DNA of 64,000 nucleotides from Agapanthus africanus (taxonomy: Eukaryota; Streptophyta; Magnoliopsida; Asparagales; Amaryllidaceae): contig JASDDO010000006.1 of NCBI GenBank assembly GCA_030015575.1, positions 109,360,045-109,424,044 of the forward strand, given 5' to 3'. Positions 11,672 through 22,670 of the stretch are shown here, piece by piece. Within the stretch, counting starts at the first letter, position 1, and each line of letters opens with the position of its first letter. The position numbers and the translations under genes were made by a program. The notes below the pieces were generated by a model that saw only the letters and a program-made list of their open reading frames with translations, was not told the origin of the DNA and searched no databases.

Positions 11672-13429
11672 TGATCAGTCGAAAATACTGCATCTTTTAA
11701 CCGGCAATTTCCCTATCATTTAGAAGTGTGCGGTATTCATATTTCACATATTAGAAAATCAGTCGTTAAATATCAGATTGCATGTGTTAGACTCTAAAAC
11801 CGGCACTATAAAGTAAATTGACTGCATTTCATGGCATCGCATCATCCCTATATTGCGCAATACTTGTTTCAAGATTTGTGCAGGGAATTGCAGGAACAAA
11901 GCCAAAAGAAGATGATCAAAAATACACCAACTCCAAGTTTTAAGATCTGGTAGCAATACAGAAGGCCAAATAGAATTCAACATATTAAAACAAGGCCCAA
12001 GTATCAGGCCCATCAAGTACCAGAAGAACCAAGCCACAAGGCTTCAGAAGCGCCGCGGTTCCGCGGCGGGGGCCCGCTTGCGCCGCGGATCCGCGGCGCT
12101 ATGATGTCATCATGCTCTCAAAATTCATACACGTGGCTCTTGCAACTTCCCAAGCTTCCAGAAGACTCCCGATTCTCCACGTGGCACATCTAGAAGGCTC
12201 GGCTTAACAAACTTCATCTAGAAGCTTCTCCTCAACAAACTTTTAGAGAGAAATTCAAATCTCCTCAACAAACTTTTGGAGGGAAATTCAAATTTGAAAT
12301 CCTAGATCTAGGGTTTTGATGGTCTATAAATAGGAGCCTAGATCTAGGGTTAAAAGGTTGTTCTTTAGTTGTTCATTACTTCCTCATTCTTCAACATCTA
12401 TCTTCATCTTCTTCCACAAGTCTAGTGACAAGACTTATGCGAAACCCTAACCCTAATTCCAATCCAAATTCAAGATCCCGAGTACCAATCAAGCGAGAAG
12501 CCCTTCAACCTTTTAGGAGCGGAGCCGATCTCCAATCGAGCAAGTGATCCAAGCCAATCCGCGACTCACGGAGCCGAGCGAAGCCAAATCGACGATCAAG
12601 TTCTTCCACTTGTAGTTCTTGAGCGATTGTAATGAAATTGTTGATATAAATAAAAGGTGAAATTCTTTAATCTTGCTTTCTTTAAATTCTTGCATCATGA
12701 TTCGATCTCAATTTGTAATTGTGGTTCTTGTTGTGATGTTCGAATAAAACTCCACTCGTCGAGGAGTCAAGATGATCAATAGAATGATGATGTAACAAAT
12801 CTTATAACGATTCTTAAGTCCTACGAGTTTTGTAAACCCTAGCAAATTTAAGAATCGACAACCTAGTTTTGCTGCGATGCTTTCTTGATTGTGATCGCTC
12901 GAAATTAAGGATTTACGATCGTTTCTTGAATTTACTAGAGGCTAGAATGTGAATGATATCGATGAAGGAACAAGGGATAAATGATGAAACCCTAGTTTCA
13001 CTAGAAATCCCTAATTCTCCTTGATCATCATCGATCTAGTATCAATACATCGAAGGATAAGAATACGTCATCATGAGATTACATCACATCTATAGATCCG
13101 ATCGATTCCTACGAGCCTCATTTAGATTCTTGATATTTGGTTGGAAAAATCATCAAACTCTCAATTCTTGATTCTAACTTTTTCTTGTTATTAGATCTAT
13201 ATTTTCTAATTCTTGTACTTCAACTATAAATCATGAATTGTTTTGTTTTCTTTTCCTTAAAGTTTCGACTCATCTAATTCAAAAGACGAATGATTACACT
13301 TTCCCTGTGGACGATCCGCACTCGCTAACGATCTACATCCGACACCGTAGTTGATTGCGGTCAAAATATTTTTGGTTGTGATTTCTTTACAATTTATCAT
13401 ACGACACAATCCGAAATCGTTTTCAATCA
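11672..13429 (+). repeat. 3' LTR of element B (1758 bp)
   Basis: It starts TGATCAGTCGAAAATACTGC and ends CAATCA, matching the start and end of the 5' LTR of element C (58001-59877). The C copy is followed by a primer site, which fixes the boundary. Both LTRs carry two GC-rich palindromes about 400 bp from their start. The base after the LTR is copia pol of element D. Confidence 0.88.
12051..12099 (+). other. Two adjacent perfect GC palindromes in B LTR
   Basis: The first (12051-12068) has arms CGCCGCGG and CCGCGGCG around TT. The second (12080-12099) is a perfect 20-base palindrome with centre GGATCC. They lie 12 bases apart. The C LTR has the same layout at 58398-58447 with different bases. 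They could form hairpins in RNA or cruciforms in DNA; the role is unknown. Confidence 0.75.
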
Positions 13430-15089
13430 CCGCTCCGCTGGAGTAGTAGGCAGTCTCATCCGCCCGAGAGATACTACGGTTTTCTCATAGACGGGGATAG
13501 AGAGGATTGCATCATTGAATATGATGAGCCTACTAGCTTCCAGCAAGCCATTCAGAGCGGTGACTCAGTAAAATGGATGGATGCAATGCGGACCGAGATG
13601 GAGTCCATGTACATCAACAAAGTTTGGACTTTGGACTTAGCTCCAGAAGGGGTAAAACCCGTAGGCTGCAAATGGATCTTCAAAAAGAAGATTGGTGTAG
13701 ATGGGCAGGTCGAAACCTATAAAGCTAAGCTTGTTGCAAAGGGTTTTCGTCAGAGACCTGGTTTGGACTATGACGAGACCTTTTCTCCGGTAGCTATGCT
13801 CAAATCCATTCGGATCCTTCTTGTCATTGCTGCCTTCCACGATTATGAGATCTGGCAGATGGACGTAAAGACGGCTTTCCTAAATCGAAATTTGGAAGGG
13901 TGCATCTATATGGATCAGCCAGAGGGATTCAATCAGAGTGGGAGCAGTGGTAAAGTGTGCAAGTTGCTCAAGTCCATCTATGGACTGAAGCAGGCATCGC
14001 GGAGTTGGAACATCTGCTTTGATGATACTGTCAAAGAATTCAACTTTGTCAAAAACCCAGATGAACCATGCATTTACAGTAAGATTGTAGGGAGACGTCT
14101 TGTACGTCGATGACATTCTCCTAATAGGAAATGATATTCCTATGTTACAGTCAGTCAAAGGATTCTTGTCACAGAGGTTCTCTATGAAGGACCTGGACGA
14201 TGCCAACTACATTCTGGGGATCCAGATCTATCGTGATAGATCTAAAAGGTTGTTGGGACTTTCACAGTCCAGGTACATTGACACCATACTGAAACGATTC
14301 AGTATGGAAGATTCCAAGCGCGGTAATCTACCGGCTTGTCACGGAATCACCCTATCCAAAGAGATGTCTCCCAAGACTGATTTGGAAAGGGCTCGCATGT
14401 CATCAATACCCTACGCATCTGCGGTAGGCTCTATTATGTATGCGATGTTATGTACCAGACCAGATATAGCATACGCATTAATCGTTGTAAGCAGGAATCA
14501 GTCGGACCCAGGGGAGAAGCACTGGATAGCGGAAAAGTACATTCTCAAGTACCTGAGAAGGACTAAGGAGATGTTCTTGGTGTATGGCGGAAAAGACCTC
14601 CAGATCGAGGCCTTTGCTGACTCCAGCTTCCAGAGTGACAAGGATGACTCCAAGTCCATGTCGGGTTATGTCTTTACCCTCAATGGAGGGGCGGTTTGCT
14701 AGAAGAGCTCCAAGCAGGAAACCGTTGCTGACTCAACTATGGAAGCGGAGTACATAGCTGCTTGCGATGCTGCAAAGGAAGCTGTCTGGATGAAGAAGTT
14801 CCTCACGGAGCTTCAGGTGGTTCCTACCAGTGTTGATCCAATACCGCTGTATTGTGACAACAACGACGCTATAGCTTTACCGAAGGAACCCAGGTCCCAT
14901 CAGAAGTCCAGACACATTTTGAGGCGGTATCACCTGATCTGGGAGAACGTAGATCGCCGGGAGATCGAGGTGAAGAGAGTAAATACGGAAGATAACATTG
15001 CTGATCCACTCACAAAGGCCTTACCCCAGACTCAGTTCGTGCGGCTGATCGAGATGATAGGTCTTCGATACGCCAGTACATGGCCTTAG
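13430..15089 (+). pseudogene. pol: Element D copia RT-RNase H (broken)
   Basis: Reverse transcriptase and RNase H copy the element RNA into DNA. Visible in order are the linker before RT (ERYYGFL, ~13468), RT core blocks (KWIFKKK, AKGF.QRPGLDYDETFSPV, WQMDVKTAFLN, SIYGLKQASRSWN), the catalytic YVDD at ~14101, RNase H from ~14590 (EAFADSSFQSD) and the RNase H Glu/Asp region (STMEAEYIAA). It ends at TAG 15087-15089, just before the polypurine tract. A deletion of about 13 bases before YVDD shifts the frame near 14095, and TAG at 14700-14702 replaces an expected Trp. It is non-functional. Confidence 0.9.
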
Positions 15090-15090
15090 T

Positions 15091-15103
15091 GCAAGTGGGA
15101 GAT
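15091..15103 (+). other. Polypurine tract of element D
   Basis: GCAAGTGGGAGAT lies between the pol stop and the LTR start TGTTAG. The same sequence stands at this place in E and, on the reverse strand, in F and G. Confidence 0.88.
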
Positions 15104-15621
15104 TGTTAGTGTATATTCCCTATAGGCCATTACTGTATCATACTAGTTTGTATTTTACTTAATCGAAGCTTAGGATATTCACCTTATATAGACAATCTTG
15201 CTCAAAATAGTAGTATGCTACTTGGTTTGTTTCTACTTTAATTTGTACATGTGTTTATTTTAGTATATCACCTATACACATTAGTGGAGCCCTTAGGATC
15301 TTTGCTTGATTACCAGCGTTATGATGGCAGTCACACTCGTGGGGGCTGGGTAATCCACAAGCACATCCTTATGCAGGTCCCTAGTCGTAGGACTATCGAG
15401 ACAGGGCATCGATACTCCGGAGTAAACTAGCGTATGCGCTTCTCATCCCAGTGTGGGAGACGGTCTATCCCACAGCCGTCAGTACGTCGTACTTGAGATA
15501 GTATGAGGGTGCTCGTTAGGTTACGAGCACACTGGACAGGACTCGTCGGGAACTGATGGTTGGTACTATACCTATCGTCGGTTATCAGTTCCCAGGTGAC
15601 ATGAGTACAGCTTAGTCTGCT
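15104..15621 (+). repeat. 3' LTR of element D, left part
   Basis: It starts TGTTAGTGTATATTCC. It is cut at 15621 by the insertion of G and continues at 37663. The E LTR (40740-42627) runs across the same point without interruption, which confirms the split. Confidence 0.88.
15617..15621. repeat. Target-site duplication of G, left copy (CTGCT)
   Basis: CTGCT before G and CCGCT at 37658-37662 after it differ at one base, as expected for an older insertion. Confidence 0.75.
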
Positions 15622-17833
15622 TGTAGGGTTCCTAGGCACGCTAATGAGGTCTCACAAGGCATCAACCATGCCAATTTCAAATTTTACAAGTGCCGAGAAA
15701 CCCTAATACGGATCGTTAACTAGAATTTTAGGCGAAAAAGCAACTAGTTAACAACTTAACTAAGTGAACGGAAAATACAACCTTTGTAGATCCGAGACTC
15801 CACCTCCATAGCTCCGTGATGATGTCTCCTCGCTGTCCAAATCGAATCCATGACTCTAGCATCGGCTTCATCGGAGAAATAGACGGGCTAGGTCGTCAAC
15901 GTCGATGCCGAAGATGATCTACGTCGAGGCATCACAAGATCAAACTCCAACTTCACCAAGTCATGAAACTTGTGAAGAAAACACCCTATACTACTTGGCG
16001 AGTGGTAGAGGATGAAGAAATAGGAAGTGGGTTCACTTTAGAATTGGATTTCTCACTCTTTTTCACTGGTTGCCATTGCTGGAGGCAAGCTTTTCTTCTT
16101 GAAGAAGAAGAAGAAGAAGAAGATAGAATATCATAAGTATATCAAAAAAATAGAAAAATAAATGAATACTTATCATATCCTAACCTTGGTTAGGTGTAGA
16201 GAATAGACCATGGTTAGTTTTAATGGTTTAGGGTTAAGCATGAGACAAAATGGTCACTTAGTCAAAGATGCTTTGAAGCTTCAAGAAGCTTCAAGCAAAG
16301 AACAAAGAAAGCCACCATTTTCTCTTGCCAAAAATAAATAAATAAATAAATAAGTAAGTAAATAATCAAAACCCTAACCATTCATATAACCATGGTTTAT
16401 TCTCTACACAAACCCAAGTGAGCATGTATCATCAAACATGATACAAACAAGTGCACAAAAGTATATCACATATACAATGTGCATTTTAAGTGAGAAAATC
16501 CATTTAAAGTGAACCAATACTAGTTAATGCAAAGTAATATATCCAATATATAATTATACATTAAATCATTAAATCAACACTTGATTCAATGATCCGGTCA
16601 TGTCGTATATAACCGACTAGTATCCAATGTATCGGCTTATCGAATCAATCCTTGATTCGATAACTAGGTTATATCACATACAACCATTCGATACATTCAT
16701 CAAGAGAATAGAATACGGTATCATATACACGCATTATTCTCGGTCCCGCACATATCTCATATGCTCCTATTTCGTTTCGCTTGAGCCAGGAAATCTCTGT
16801 GTAGGACTCTAAAGACTCATCAATACGCCGGCAGCAGGTGATGATCATATCAAACACCCACAAGCCGCAAGCGGTCTGCTAAACGTAACGGCCACCATGG
16901 TATTGAGCGATCAGAAGATCGACGAGCAAGCCCGCTCACACTCCTGTGAATCCAACCAGTAACACTTATCGTACAGTCCGGTCTCGTCGTCTGATATGTC
17001 GCATATCTCACCTAGGGGTGGTAAACGTCAGACCCCAATAGCTCGATAAGTCGTGTCGATATGAGGTCTATAACAGTTCGAGAAACTACTGGTAACACTT
17101 ACCAGTAAATCTCAGCAACCCTGGCCAGGGATTTCCGGTTATAGCCAATCGAACACAGCGCAACATCAACTCCCTATATCGGGAGAGACGAATCCCCTCC
17201 TATCGCTCATTGCCTCCATGTGATTCGGGACTGTACCCAAAGGACACCGTTTTCCACGCCCCCTTGGACGTGGTAAGGTGGAAATCAAAGCACAGTGGGA
17301 ATCACACAAGACTCTATGACGATCTCGGGTCTACAGACTAACCTGTACCAGTGTCACCAGAGAACTGCCATCTGACGTGAGGTATAATACCATCTGGGAG
17401 TTCTCGGCGAGTCCGTCCAGTGTACCCAGTCTCTACTGAGCACCCGTATATCATCTCCGATGTCAAACACCAATGGATATGGGATCATCCATCGCCCATC
17501 TGTATGGGTCGAGAAGGTATACGCTAGTCTACTCTGGTATATCGATTCCCCGTCTCGATACACCCATGACTAGGGACCTTGAAGGATGTACTTATAGACT
17601 ACCATGTCCCCACTAGTATGATCCGCATCATAGTTCAGGTAGTCAAGTACACATCCTAAGGGCTTTACCAACATGTAACAGAGAGACAAACAATATACAC
17701 GTTAAGGTAAAGTGTAACCAGATAGCATACTATCATGTCGAGCAAGAAAGTTCTCCCTATATATCTCCCAGCATCCACTACAATATACATCCTATGTACA
17801 GTAATGGCCTCTAGGGCATACATATAACTAACA
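15622..17833 (-). repeat. 3' LTR of element G (2212 bp)
   Basis: On the minus strand it starts TGTTAGTTATATG at 17833 and ends in CCTACA at 15622. It is collinear with 33334-35483 plus 37597-37657. It contains a GAA microsatellite near 16105-16125 and an AAAT run near 16330-16360, both of different length in the other LTR. Confidence 0.9.
16748..16764 (-). other. Decayed LTR hairpin of G, 3' LTR copy
   Basis: This is the counterpart of the perfect hairpin at 34457-34475. CATAT and ATATG still pair around CTC, but the outer pairs are lost by a substitution and a two-base loss. Confidence 0.55.
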
Positions 17834-17848
17834 ATCTCCCACTTGCAC
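17834..17848 (-). other. Polypurine tract of element G
   Basis: On the minus strand this reads GTGCAAGTGGGAGAT directly before the LTR start, as in D, E and F. Confidence 0.88.
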
Positions 17849-20639
17849 TAGGGCCATCTGTAGTAGTGGTTGTAGTATCTCATACTCAACCATCCCATAA
17901 AAGTATCTCTCTGGGAATAGGCCTTCGTGAGTGGATCCGCCGTGTTATCCTCTGAGTCCGCTCTCCTAACCTTGATCATCCTGGAGATCAACTATCTCCA
18001 TGATCAGGTGATACTGCCTTAGAATATGTCTGGATCACTGATGGGACGGATGTTCCTCGGCATAAGCCACAACTCCATTGTCACACAATGGGGGGGAACT
18101 TAGTTCATCTTATGAACAAATATACATCCAGACTGCCTCTTTGGTAGCATCTTAAGTAGCGATGTATCCAGCCTTTATCGTATAGTGTGCCACGGTATCT
18201 AGCTTGGAACTCTTCCAGCATACCGTCCCTTTACTGAGGGTAAAGACAATGCCTGTGACTGACATTCAGTCTTCTTTATTACCCTGGAACCCTTCCAGTG
18301 ATTCTCCCCAGGATCAATTGATACCATCTCACTACAGCTAGTGAGTATTCTAACACCCAAATAACATCTATCTCATAGATGAAAACTCAGGATTTAAGAG
18401 GTATCATTTTGATCCTATATGGAGAATCCATGTGATAAGCGGAGATCGACCGAGCGTAGCATAGGAAACTCCTTCCCTATCAAGAGTATGTCATCCACGT
18501 ACTCTACGAGGATTACCACCATACTCCCTACTACCTTTTTATATATACAAGGTTCATCTACCATTTTAATGAAGTCAAACTCTTTGACTACCTCATCAAA
18601 ATAGATGTTCCAACTCCACGATGCCTGCTTCATCACATTAAACATCTTGCACACGTTTCCTCTGCTCCCACTGTCTACGAAGCCCTCTGGCTGTGTACTT
18701 ATAGATGCTTTTTTCCAAAACATCATTTAGAAGAGCTGTCATGATACCCAACCACCAAATATCGTAGTCATGGTATGTAGCCGTGGCAAGTAGGATATGG
18801 ATGGACTTAAGCATAGGAACTGGAAAAAGGTTTCATCATTATCCACGCCTGGTCGATGACGAAAACCTTTAACAAGTCTAGCTTTGAAAGTCTCAACCTT
18901 TCCATGTACACCGAGTAATCTTCTCAAGATATACTTGCTGCTGATGGGGATTTAACCCTTCAGATAAAGCAACCAAAGTCCATACTTTGTTGGTGTATAA
19001 GGATTCCATCTCAGATCGCTAAGCATCCAGCCATTCTTACAGAGTCCCACTCCAGATGGCCAGCTCGAAACTAGTTGGGTCATCATCTCATGATGCAATC
19101 CTCGCTCCCACTGTCATAGAGAAACCAAAGTATCTCTCAGGTGGGTGAGGAACCCTACTAGATCGGCGGAGAGGCTGAGGTTCGTTGGAATCTACTGAAT
19201 CCTTTGGTTCTATCAAATCATCTGCTGCAGTTTGTATAGCTGGAACATTTCCAGTTCTACATAACAGACCTTGCCTCGAGCTTGTCCGGATTTTGCTTTT
19301 AGACAAAGGCCGGACAACCCCAAATCTTAACCGACTTAAGATATGGGCTCTTCCCTTTCCATATCTCATATGAAGTGGTAGGTAACTGGTTTGATTGGAA
19401 CCCTATTCAATAGGTATGCAACTTCATAAGTGCATAACTCCCAAAAGGAAATAGGTAACTCAGTAGTACTCATCATAGAGCACACCATATCATATAGGGT
19501 GTTATTGCTCCGCCCTGATACACCGTTGTGATGTGGTGTATTCAGAGGAGTAATACTGAGAGAGAATCTCATTCTCCTTTAGAATAGTTCAGGATTTCCG
19601 TGCTCAAGTATTATTTTCTTCGATCACATCAAAGGACATAATACTTATACCCGTATTTTGGTTCTCTACTTCTAACTTATATTCTGTGAATATCTCAAAA
19701 GGTTCGGACTTGTGTTTCAACAGAAGCATACGACTGAATCTTGAGAGATCATCAGAGAATGTAATGAAGTACAAAGAACCGGTCTTGGTATGTGTAGACA
19801 GGGGACCTACATACATCAACATGTATCATCCCAAGAGTTCACTAACTCTTTCTCTGTTTCCAGTAAACAGAGCTATGGTCATCTTATCTCTGTGACATGA
19901 CTGGCAAGTTTTATAAGATGTAAATTCAAACTAATTTAAATAAGCAACTAAATGCAACTTCATCCAGTCGGGTCGCATTGATATGACCTAGTCTACAATA
20001 CCTCAAGAAGGAATCGTTCATTTCTGAACTCTTCCTCTTGTGTGTGTTCTGTATACTACGAATTGTAGTTTGATTTAGAATATCAATGCTTTTAGATAAC
20101 GTGCCTGAACCGATCAACTTTTGATATAGGAAATGTTCAAAACATTATCCAACAATACAAAATTTTATCATTTCTTTACTAATAAAGAGACTGATATGAT
20201 TTTGTATATCAGGTTCGGTATCTAATAACATTCGTTCAGAATCAATGTATTTGTAATACAAGGTGACAGTGACCAACAGACTTGGCTGCAACACTTGCCC
20301 CGTTTTCTGCCTCATGAAACTTATCACCCGTTCTCAGTTCTCTACCTATCTGTAGCCCTATGTAACAGATTACATATCTGGGATCCTGATCCGGTATCAA
20401 ATACCCAGGACGTAGAGGATATTGAGAAACAGTTCTGTGTAACGAACACACCCGAAGGAGATTCATCATATGCACTTTCTTCATTTGGGCGGCACGGGAA
20501 TTCTGGTAATCCCCAATTTCCTGCTCTGTCTTATAACAATTATAAGTTGGAGCGGGACCAACGTTACCCATCTCAGTATAACAAGCGGGTTCGGTCAATA
20601 CATCCGTATTATTATCTTGATTAAGGCGTGACATGGTCG
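17849..20639 (-). pseudogene. pol: Element G copia gag remnant and pol (decayed)
   Basis: Read right to left, the segment starts with ATG at about 20632 followed by a short Gag remnant. It moves within about 200 bases to the protease neighbourhood (~20400); most of gag is deleted. Next are the GAG-pre-integrase block (FLRYCRLGHINATRL, ~20000), integrase core (YFITFSDDLSRFSRMLL, ~19750; TPHHNGVSGRSN, ~19530), the pre-RT linker (PPERYFGFS, ~19130), RT (FRHRPGVDNDETF, ~18850; YVDDILLIGK at ~18480-18510) and a degraded RNase H (17860-18414). Many stops and frameshifts separate these blocks, so no polyprotein can be made. The YVDD motif itself is intact. Confidence 0.85.
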
Positions 20640-20644
20640 CTACC
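20640..20644. repeat. Target-site duplication of F, left copy (CTACC)
   Basis: It is exactly repeated at 30131-30135. It lies about ten bases upstream of the G gag start codon. Confidence 0.92.
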
Positions 20645-22655
20645 TGTAAGTCTACGCTAGCGCCCCGGCAGTCTACAGACGCCAAATGCGGAACAAAAAC
20701 TTTTAAACTTGGCGCTATCGTATACTTTAACCTGGATCTGCCATTATTGCTAAACTAACAAACTTTAAAGAGTGTAAGAAGATTGTACCGAACTATCCGA
20801 GTCCTTCGTTCTTCAACCATCATCCCACGCTCCGTTGCGGCTGCTCCGATCTCGTCGATCTCCGATCTCCTCGTCGAGGTGGCACCACATGATCGGTTCT
20901 TTAAACGGGCTCCCGCCTCTGACTCGAGGCAACTCGATCGTTAAGTTGCCGTGGAAATCGGGTGATGGAATGAAATGAACTGTGAATTCCATACACCCCA
21001 AAACTATCATATCTTTTCTACAATGAAACATCAAGTGAGAGAGTGAATGAGAGAGGAGGCCTTCCATTCATATATGAAGGAGGAGGGTGAGTGTAGGAGG
21101 AGATAAGGAGGTAACCATAACAAAACATCCTTATCATAATATGAACACAAACTAAATATCTAGCAAAAAGATCTTAAGCATAACAAGAAATGGTTGATTA
21201 CAAAGCATGAGTCACACGACACCTCACCCAATCTAGAACCTTCTAGAATCTTCTAGAAGCATGACTCATCATATCTGAAGAAAAGATAAATCCGTCTTTA
21301 ACAGAATGTTAAAAGACGGCTGATAGAAAACTGGAAACTGGCAACTTCCAAAAGTGATCCTGAAACGACTTTCAGGAAAACCCCGAAACTGTATAAATAT
21401 ACCCGCATTTGTATTACGACCGAATACAAATGCAACTGAGACAAAGATATTATACCTACTCAATATAATACTCGGATCCGGCTTAAACCAAAGCCGACCA
21501 GTATCATCTGCTTGAAAACTGACACGTGCGTAAACGCACGTGCATTTTCCGAACCCTGCCATAAAACCATACGGCCTCTACAACGTTTCGCCCGAACTTG
21601 GGAAACTGCCTGTGGGGGACTTTAATGACTCGTCAGCACCCTGGAAGTGGGTTTAACCACAAACCGTCAGCGGCACTAGCTATGCATAACGGCTGCCCAT
21701 GGACTGACCTCAAGGGATGCCGATGAGCGCACTCATCCGGAAAAACCCTACTGAGCCTAACAGTGACAATGTATATACAGTCCGGTCCGTTCATCAATGA
21801 GTATCGCATATCTGCCTAGGGGGCTAGCAACGTCAGACCCCCAATAGCAGTATAAGTCATTTCGGAGTGAAGCCCAAATACACCCTGAGATACTACTGGA
21901 GTACCTACCAGTAAATCTCCTACCATGGCCATGGATTTGTGTAATGGCTCTCCTAGACACAGCACGATCTCGCCCCCAATACCGGGAGAGACGAATCCCC
22001 TGCCGATCCGCTCACGTGCCTCCATATGGCTCGGGACTGTACCCAAAAACTACCTGTTTGCACGACTCCTTTGAGCCGTGGTAGGGTAGAAATCAAAGCA
22101 CAGTGGGAACTCACACGAGACAAATGACGACCTCAGGTCGATGAACTAACCTGTACACATGTCACCAGGGAACTGCTATCTGACGGTAGATATAATACTA
22201 ACTAGTAGATTCCCGGCGAGTCCTGTCCGGTGTACTCATAACCCAATGAGCACCTGTATACATCTTAGGTGATCCAACTGACACCAGTGGCTTATGAGAC
22301 CGGCCACCGCCCCTCGTCGGGGTCTCGACTGTACACACTAGTCTACTCCGGAGTATCGATGCCCTGTCTCGAAACTCCCACGACTAGGGACTACAATTAA
22401 GGATATGCATATAAACTACCCAACTCTCACGTATATGATCGCCACCATACTGTTGGTAGTAAAGCAAGATCCTAAGGGCTCTATCAAAGTGTAACATGCA
22501 ATCAGTCACCTGAACATGTACACGACTGATAAAGGCAAACCAGATAGCATACTATCATCTTAAGTAAGACTGTCCTACCGGGATAGGTCCTCCGCAATCA
22601 TTACAATCACGTACCTGCTATCCAATAATTGACTATGAGGGCACTATCTCCAACA
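20645..22655 (-). repeat. 3' LTR of element F (2011 bp)
   Basis: It starts on the minus strand with TGTTGGAGATAGTGCC at 22655 and ends GACTTACA at 20645. Compared with the 5' LTR it lacks 92 bp: the 5' copy has AAGTT at 28327 and 28419, and here only one AAGTT remains at 20943-20947. Confidence 0.92.
21523..21542 (-). other. LTR hairpin, F 3' LTR
   Basis: CACGTGCG and CGCACGTG pair perfectly around TAAA. It is the same site as 28999-29018 and 36597-36616. Each arm also contains the G-box core CACGTG, so a transcription-factor site is an alternative reading. Confidence 0.75.
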
Positions 22656-22670
22656 ATCTCCCACTTGCAC
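22656..22670 (-). other. Polypurine tract of element F
   Basis: On the minus strand this reads GTGCAAGTGGGAGAT immediately before the LTR start. Confidence 0.88.

Larger units (their letters stand above)
4688..13429 (+). mobile_element. Element B: Athila-like gypsy element lacking RT and integrase
   Basis: B carries Athila-type gag and protease remnants, a non-coding 3' internal region with repeated AAGTTTGGGGG motifs, a polypurine tract at 11657-11670 and a 3' LTR at 11672-13429. No reverse transcriptase, RNase H or integrase is found between the protease and the 3' region, so this is an internally deleted, non-autonomous copy. A is inserted in its gag, which removes the 5' part from view. 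A solo LTR (7157-11269) interrupts its 3' untranslated region. B itself is inserted in copia element D: the base after the LTR resumes D pol. Element C at the right end of the window is the same family with a fuller coding region. Confidence 0.85.

Noticed and set aside
16105..16360. GAA and AAAT runs as features of interest
   Set aside because: They are ordinary microsatellites within the G LTR; their different length in the two LTRs is expected slippage.
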